Source: SAR116 cluster bacterium
GTDB taxonomy: Bacteria; Pseudomonadota; Alphaproteobacteria; Puniceispirillales; Puniceispirillaceae
DNA length: 8,035 nt
Direction of reading: 5' to 3'
Assembly: GCA_002700485.1 (NCBI GenBank)
Contig: PADU01000017.1
Coordinates: 1 to 8,035 of the forward strand
Position numbers and translations under genes: made by a program. The stretch's first letter is position 1. The number at the start of each line of letters is the position of its first letter. This document shows positions 5,899 through 8,035 of this stretch, one piece after another. The notes below the pieces were generated by a model. That model was not told where the DNA came from. It saw only the letters and a program-made list of their open reading frames with translations, and did not search any database.

Positions 5899-6297
5899 AT
5901 GACGGATATTCCTCGCTTACCTGAAGCATTGCAGTTCACGGCAGATGGACTTATCCCGGCTATCGCCCAACAATTTGACACAGGCGAGGTGCTGATGATG
6001 GCCTGGATGAATAGAAACAGTCTTGCTGAGACACTGGCCACTGGGCGGATCTGTTACTGGTCACGTTCGCGCCGTTCTTTGTGGCGCAAGGGCGATACAT
6101 CTGGCCATATCCAGAAGCTGATTGAGCTACGCTATGATTGTGATGCAGATACGATATTGGTGCTGGTGGACCAATCCGGAGCCGCCTGTCATGAAGGCAC
6201 GCGAAGCTGTTTTACCCGAAGGCTTGAGATAGATGGCAGCATCAGTGAGGCAGAAACCGCCTACCCCACAAGGACAGACGAAAGCGCACGCCAATGA
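5899..6297 (+). CDS. hisI: phosphoribosyl-AMP cyclohydrolase (histidine biosynthesis)
   Basis: This 132-residue cytoplasmic enzyme opens the adenine ring of phosphoribosyl-AMP, the third step of histidine biosynthesis. All family motifs are present: [12 protein letters not shown] (27-38), [18 protein letters not shown] (53-70), and DCDAD (80-84), where C81 is a zinc ligand and the aspartates bind magnesium. CHEG (97-100) and SCF (103-105) supply the other zinc ligands, C97 and C104. There is no HisE (phosphoribosyl-ATP diphosphatase) domain, so this is the stand-alone alphaproteobacterial form; the tail after about 112 is variable and polar. AGAGG about 8 bases before the ATG supports the start. 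No other his gene is in the window. The stop overlaps the start of a small zinc-ribbon-like gene by 4 bases. Confidence 0.95.
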   Translation: MTDIPRLPEALQFTADGLIPAIAQQFDTGEVLMMAWMNRNSLAETLATGRICYWSRSRRSLWRKGDTSGHIQKLIELRYDCDADTILVLVDQSGAACHEGTRSCFTRRLEIDGSISEAETAYPTRTDESARQ

Positions 6298-6482
6298 CAG
6301 ATACACCGCCAGTGACCCTACCTGTAATCAGAGTATCAAAAGAAATTATCTGGCATATGAGCTGTGGGCAATGTGGCTATTACTGGACTGTCCCCACCAT
6401 GCGTGAGGAGGATAATCCCACCCGTCGCGCTTGGACCTGCCCTCTCTGCGCCACCAAAAGCACGGCTGAACGCACAGACTAA
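6294..6482 (+). CDS. small zinc-ribbon-like protein of unknown function
   Basis: I do not recognise a named family for this 62-residue protein. It has two CxxC pairs, CGQC (24-27) and CPLC (49-52), 21 residues apart, with aromatic residues between them (YYW at 29-31, W47). This is the layout of a zinc ribbon or small metal-binding knuckle. The N-terminal 15 residues are proline-rich and the C-terminus is short and polar. There is no signal peptide or membrane segment, so it is probably cytoplasmic. The ATG overlaps the hisI stop as ATGA with no separate good Shine-Dalgarno, so translation is likely coupled to hisI. The coding call rests on this overlap, the spaced cysteines and the absence of a better frame. 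A nucleic-acid or protein-binding role is the usual one for such ribbons, but it is not shown here. Confidence 0.66.
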   Translation: MTDTPPVTLPVIRVSKEIIWHMSCGQCGYYWTVPTMREEDNPTRRAWTCPLCATKSTAERTD

Positions 6483-6495
6483 TTGGGGTGATGAT

Positions 6496-6525
6496 GGCTA
6501 TAGCTATCGAGCTATGGTCTGTTTT
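6496..6525 (+). terminator. possible intrinsic terminator after the hisI pair
   Basis: Bases 6496-6505 and 6510-6519 pair as a 10-bp stem (six inner perfect pairs, then two G-U wobbles among four outer pairs) around the loop ATCG (6506-6509), followed on the plus strand by TGTTTT. The stem is AT-rich and therefore weak. It lies 13 bases after the small-protein stop and contains the stop codon of the convergent aminotransferase (6504-6506). On the minus strand no T-run follows. Confidence 0.42.
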
Positions 6526-7646
6526 AAGGCTGCATCAAAGCTGTCAACCGTTCGGTCAATATTCATCAACTTATCTAGACCAAATAAGCCAATGCGGAAT
6601 GACATATAATCAGCGGATTCACCAATTTCCAGCGGCACACCTGCTGCGATTTGCACGCCAGCTTCAATAAACTTTTTACCTGATTTCATATCCGGATCAT
6701 CTGTGAAATTCACAATCACAGACGGGGCTTTAAAGCCTTCTGCTGCAACAGAAACAAAGCCATAAGATTCAGTAAGAGTGCGCATTCTGGCTCCCAAATC
6801 AATCTGCGCCTGTTTGACCAAGGCAAAGCCGATATCTCTTGTTTCATGAACCGCATCACGAAACAGGCGCAGACCGTCGGTTGGCATGGTAGCATGATAT
6901 GCATGCCCCCCTTTTTCATAAGCCTGCATGATCGACAGCCATTTTTTCAAATCTGCAGCATATGAAGTGCTTGTGGTCTTTTCGATACGGTCAAGACCGC
7001 CTGCCCCCAGCATAATCACTCCAGCACAAGGGCTGGCTGTCCAGCCTTTCTGCGGCGCGGTCAGAAGCACATCAACGCCCAAGCCTGCCATATCCACATA
7101 CAGCGCACCAGAAGCTACACAGTCCAGCACAAAAATTGCCCCAGCTTGATGAGCAGCCATGGCAATGCCGGCAATATAGTCATCAGGCAGGACCATCCCT
7201 GCAGAGGTTTCAACGTGCGGAGCACAGACCACATCGGGTGCATAGTCGGCAATCTGCTGCTGAATATCTGCTAAGGGAGAAGGCGCAAAGGGCTGGCGCG
7301 TGTTTGCGCCGGCCTCTGCGTGTTGCTGCCTAGCATACAAAACCTTGGTATCAGAGGAGATTCGGCCTTTTTCAAAAATTTCAGACCAGCGGAACGAGAA
7401 CCATCCATTGCGGATGACAAGACATTTGGCATCTGTGCCAAACTGGCGTGCGATCGCTTCCATACCAAACGTACCACCCCCTGGAACTAGTATCGAAGCT
7501 TCTGCGTTATAAGCCGACTTCAGCCCCACAGACAGATCCCGCATTACACCCTGAAAAGATTTCGACATGGAGTTGAGCGAACGGTCATTAAACACAACAG
7601 AATATTCAAGCAAGCCGTCCTTATCCACCTGATCGAAAAGTGCCAT
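6504..7646 (-). CDS. class V PLP-dependent aminotransferase (alanine-glyoxylate/PhnW-like fold)
   Basis: This 380-residue cytoplasmic enzyme has the class V order of motifs. PGGGTFGMEAIARQF (55-69) binds the cofactor phosphate, APHVETSAGMVLP (142-154) precedes the pyridine site, VLDCVASGAL (173-182) has D175 contacting the PLP nitrogen, and LLTAPQKGWTASP (194-206) carries the Schiff-base lysine K200. FRIGLFG (350-356) has R351, the likely substrate carboxylate contact. Relatives include alanine-glyoxylate, serine-glyoxylate and 2-aminoethylphosphonate-pyruvate aminotransferases. The first 30 residues lack the usual PGP start of those enzymes and instead read LEYSVVFNDRSLNSMSKSF (13-31), a mark of a subgroup whose substrate I do not know. 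A near-perfect Shine-Dalgarno, AAGGAGG (complement of 7652-7658), lies 5 bases before the ATG. It is a single-gene unit between a convergent and a divergent neighbour. Confidence 0.87.
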   Translation of the reverse strand: MALFDQVDKDGLLEYSVVFNDRSLNSMSKSFQGVMRDLSVGLKSAYNAEASILVPGGGTFGMEAIARQFGTDAKCLVIRNGWFSFRWSEIFEKGRISSDTKVLYARQQHAEAGANTRQPFAPSPLADIQQQIADYAPDVVCAPHVETSAGMVLPDDYIAGIAMAAHQAGAIFVLDCVASGALYVDMAGLGVDVLLTAPQKGWTASPCAGVIMLGAGGLDRIEKTTSTSYAADLKKWLSIMQAYEKGGHAYHATMPTDGLRLFRDAVHETRDIGFALVKQAQIDLGARMRTLTESYGFVSVAAEGFKAPSVIVNFTDDPDMKSGKKFIEAGVQIAAGVPLEIGESADYMSFRIGLFGLDKLMNIDRTVDSFDAALKQTIAR

Positions 7647-7803
7647 TTTTGCCTCCTTAAATACCCAACGTTAGTAAATATCATGATACCGGTTCATGAA
7701 AATCAGCGACAGAACATAATGCCATACAAGTTATATGCTGGTAATGATATTAATAGATCACTTTGTTGTTTCATACATTACTAGCATTCAAGAAAGAAAG
7801 ACC
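7647..7803. promoter_or_regulatory. divergent promoter region before the aminotransferase and the rightmost gene
   Basis: This 157-base AT-rich spacer should contain promoters in both directions. It holds the paired palindromes at 7679-7700 and a small TAAT-GAT-ATTA inverted repeat at 7742-7752. Nothing else is clear; no strong -35/-10 pair is visible. Confidence 0.4.
7679..7700. repeat. paired TCATGA palindromes, candidate operator
   Basis: A perfect 10-base palindrome with core TCATGA (7679-7688) and a perfect 8-base palindrome with the same core (7693-7700) flank an ACCGGT palindrome (7688-7693). The two TCATGA cores are 13 bases apart centre to centre. They lie about 33-54 bases upstream of the aminotransferase start, a sensible place for a repressor or activator site. 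The regulator is unknown. Confidence 0.38.
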
Positions 7804-8035
7804 ATGGCTGACACTCCCCAACAGGCAGCCCCAGGCAGCCCCACGTTCCACCGATTATGGCCAACTTTGTTTATGGCCGTCACCCTGCCTGGCCATGAAC
7901 AGGCCAATGCTATGCTAAGCGGTCTGGTTCTGGAAAAAAATGCTGAACAGGAGCAGATGACAACAAATTATCTAGACCAAAATTTGTTGGAGGATGAAAA
8001 TCCTGCTGTTCTTTGGCTGCGTCAGTGTTTTGACA
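7804..8035 (+). CDS. probable 2OG-Fe(II) oxygenase-like protein, N-terminal part
   Basis: The frame is open from the ATG at 7804 to the right edge, giving 77 residues with no stop. A purine-rich AGAAAGAAAG (7791-7800) precedes the start. The sequence after a proline-rich head (1-14) reads FHRLWPTLFMAVTLPGHEQANAML (15-38) and later NYLDQNLLEDENPAVLWLRQC (55-75). I associate this arrangement with the N-terminus of a putative 2OG-Fe(II) oxygenase family (TIGR02466 type): LWPT at the start and an ENPAVxWLRxC segment before the double-stranded beta-helix. The iron-binding HxD...H motif would be past the edge, so the assignment cannot be confirmed. A 10-base tandem repeat (7822-7841) encodes part of the head. 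It is divergent from the aminotransferase gene. Confidence 0.5.
   Translation, partial: MADTPQQAAPGSPTFHRLWPTLFMAVTLPGHEQANAMLSGLVLEKNAEQEQMTTNYLDQNLLEDENPAVLWLRQCFD

Noticed and set aside
7822..7841. Perfect 10-base tandem repeat (two copies of CAGGCAGCCC)
   Set aside because: It encodes a proline/alanine-rich head of the rightmost gene and changes frame between copies; two short copies do not make a repeat array or mobile element.

Overview
The window looks like chromosomal DNA from a marine-type alphaproteobacterium of moderate GC content with compact, divergently paired short operons. The evidence is indirect: a DUF6494 gene directly ahead of an Mrp/ApbC gene, a free-standing hisI with no hisE fusion, a carnitine dehydrogenase-thioesterase fusion next to a DUF849 enzyme, and several 1-4 base start/stop overlaps. 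A SAR116 (Puniceispirillum)-like or other Rhodospirillales-like source is my best guess, but only an inference. I see no rRNA, tRNA, CRISPR array, phage gene or insertion sequence.

Region 1 (1-1771, minus strand) is a probable five-gene operon. In transcription order it encodes a one-domain ModE-like DNA-binding protein, a DUF3144-like small protein, an exported single-haem cytochrome c, a DUF6494 protein and the N-terminal part of an Mrp/ApbC iron-sulfur carrier that runs off the left edge. Region 2 (1772-1912) is the divergent control region, with two inverted repeats. Region 3 (1913-3369, plus strand) holds a TupA-like tungstate/molybdate-binding periplasmic protein whose stop overlaps the start of a TehB-like SAM methyltransferase. 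The TupB permease and TupC ATPase are not beside it. Regions 1-3 together suggest a locus concerned with molybdenum or tungsten, possibly serving a redox enzyme encoded elsewhere; the metal link comes from two genes and the rest is inference.

Region 4 (3378-5764, minus strand) is a two-gene carnitine-to-glycine-betaine module. A DUF849/BKACE enzyme is followed, with a 4-base overlap, by L-carnitine dehydrogenase fused to a thioesterase domain. Together they can oxidise L-carnitine to 3-dehydrocarnitine, cleave that with acetyl-CoA to betainyl-CoA plus acetoacetate, and hydrolyse betainyl-CoA to glycine betaine. No transporter or regulator for it is in the window.

Region 5 (5899-6482, plus strand) is hisI (histidine biosynthesis) overlapping a 62-residue protein with two CxxC pairs, followed by a possible hairpin terminator. 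Region 6 (6504-7646, minus strand) is a class V PLP-dependent aminotransferase. Region 7 (7647-7803) is a divergent spacer with two short palindromes. From 7804 the start of a probable 2OG-Fe(II) oxygenase-like protein runs off the right edge. No gene-free stretch exceeds 160 bases.

No wholly new system is proven here. The best candidates for something undescribed are the ModE-like/cytochrome c/DUF6494/Mrp operon facing an orphan TupA-methyltransferase pair, and the small zinc-ribbon-like protein coupled to hisI.
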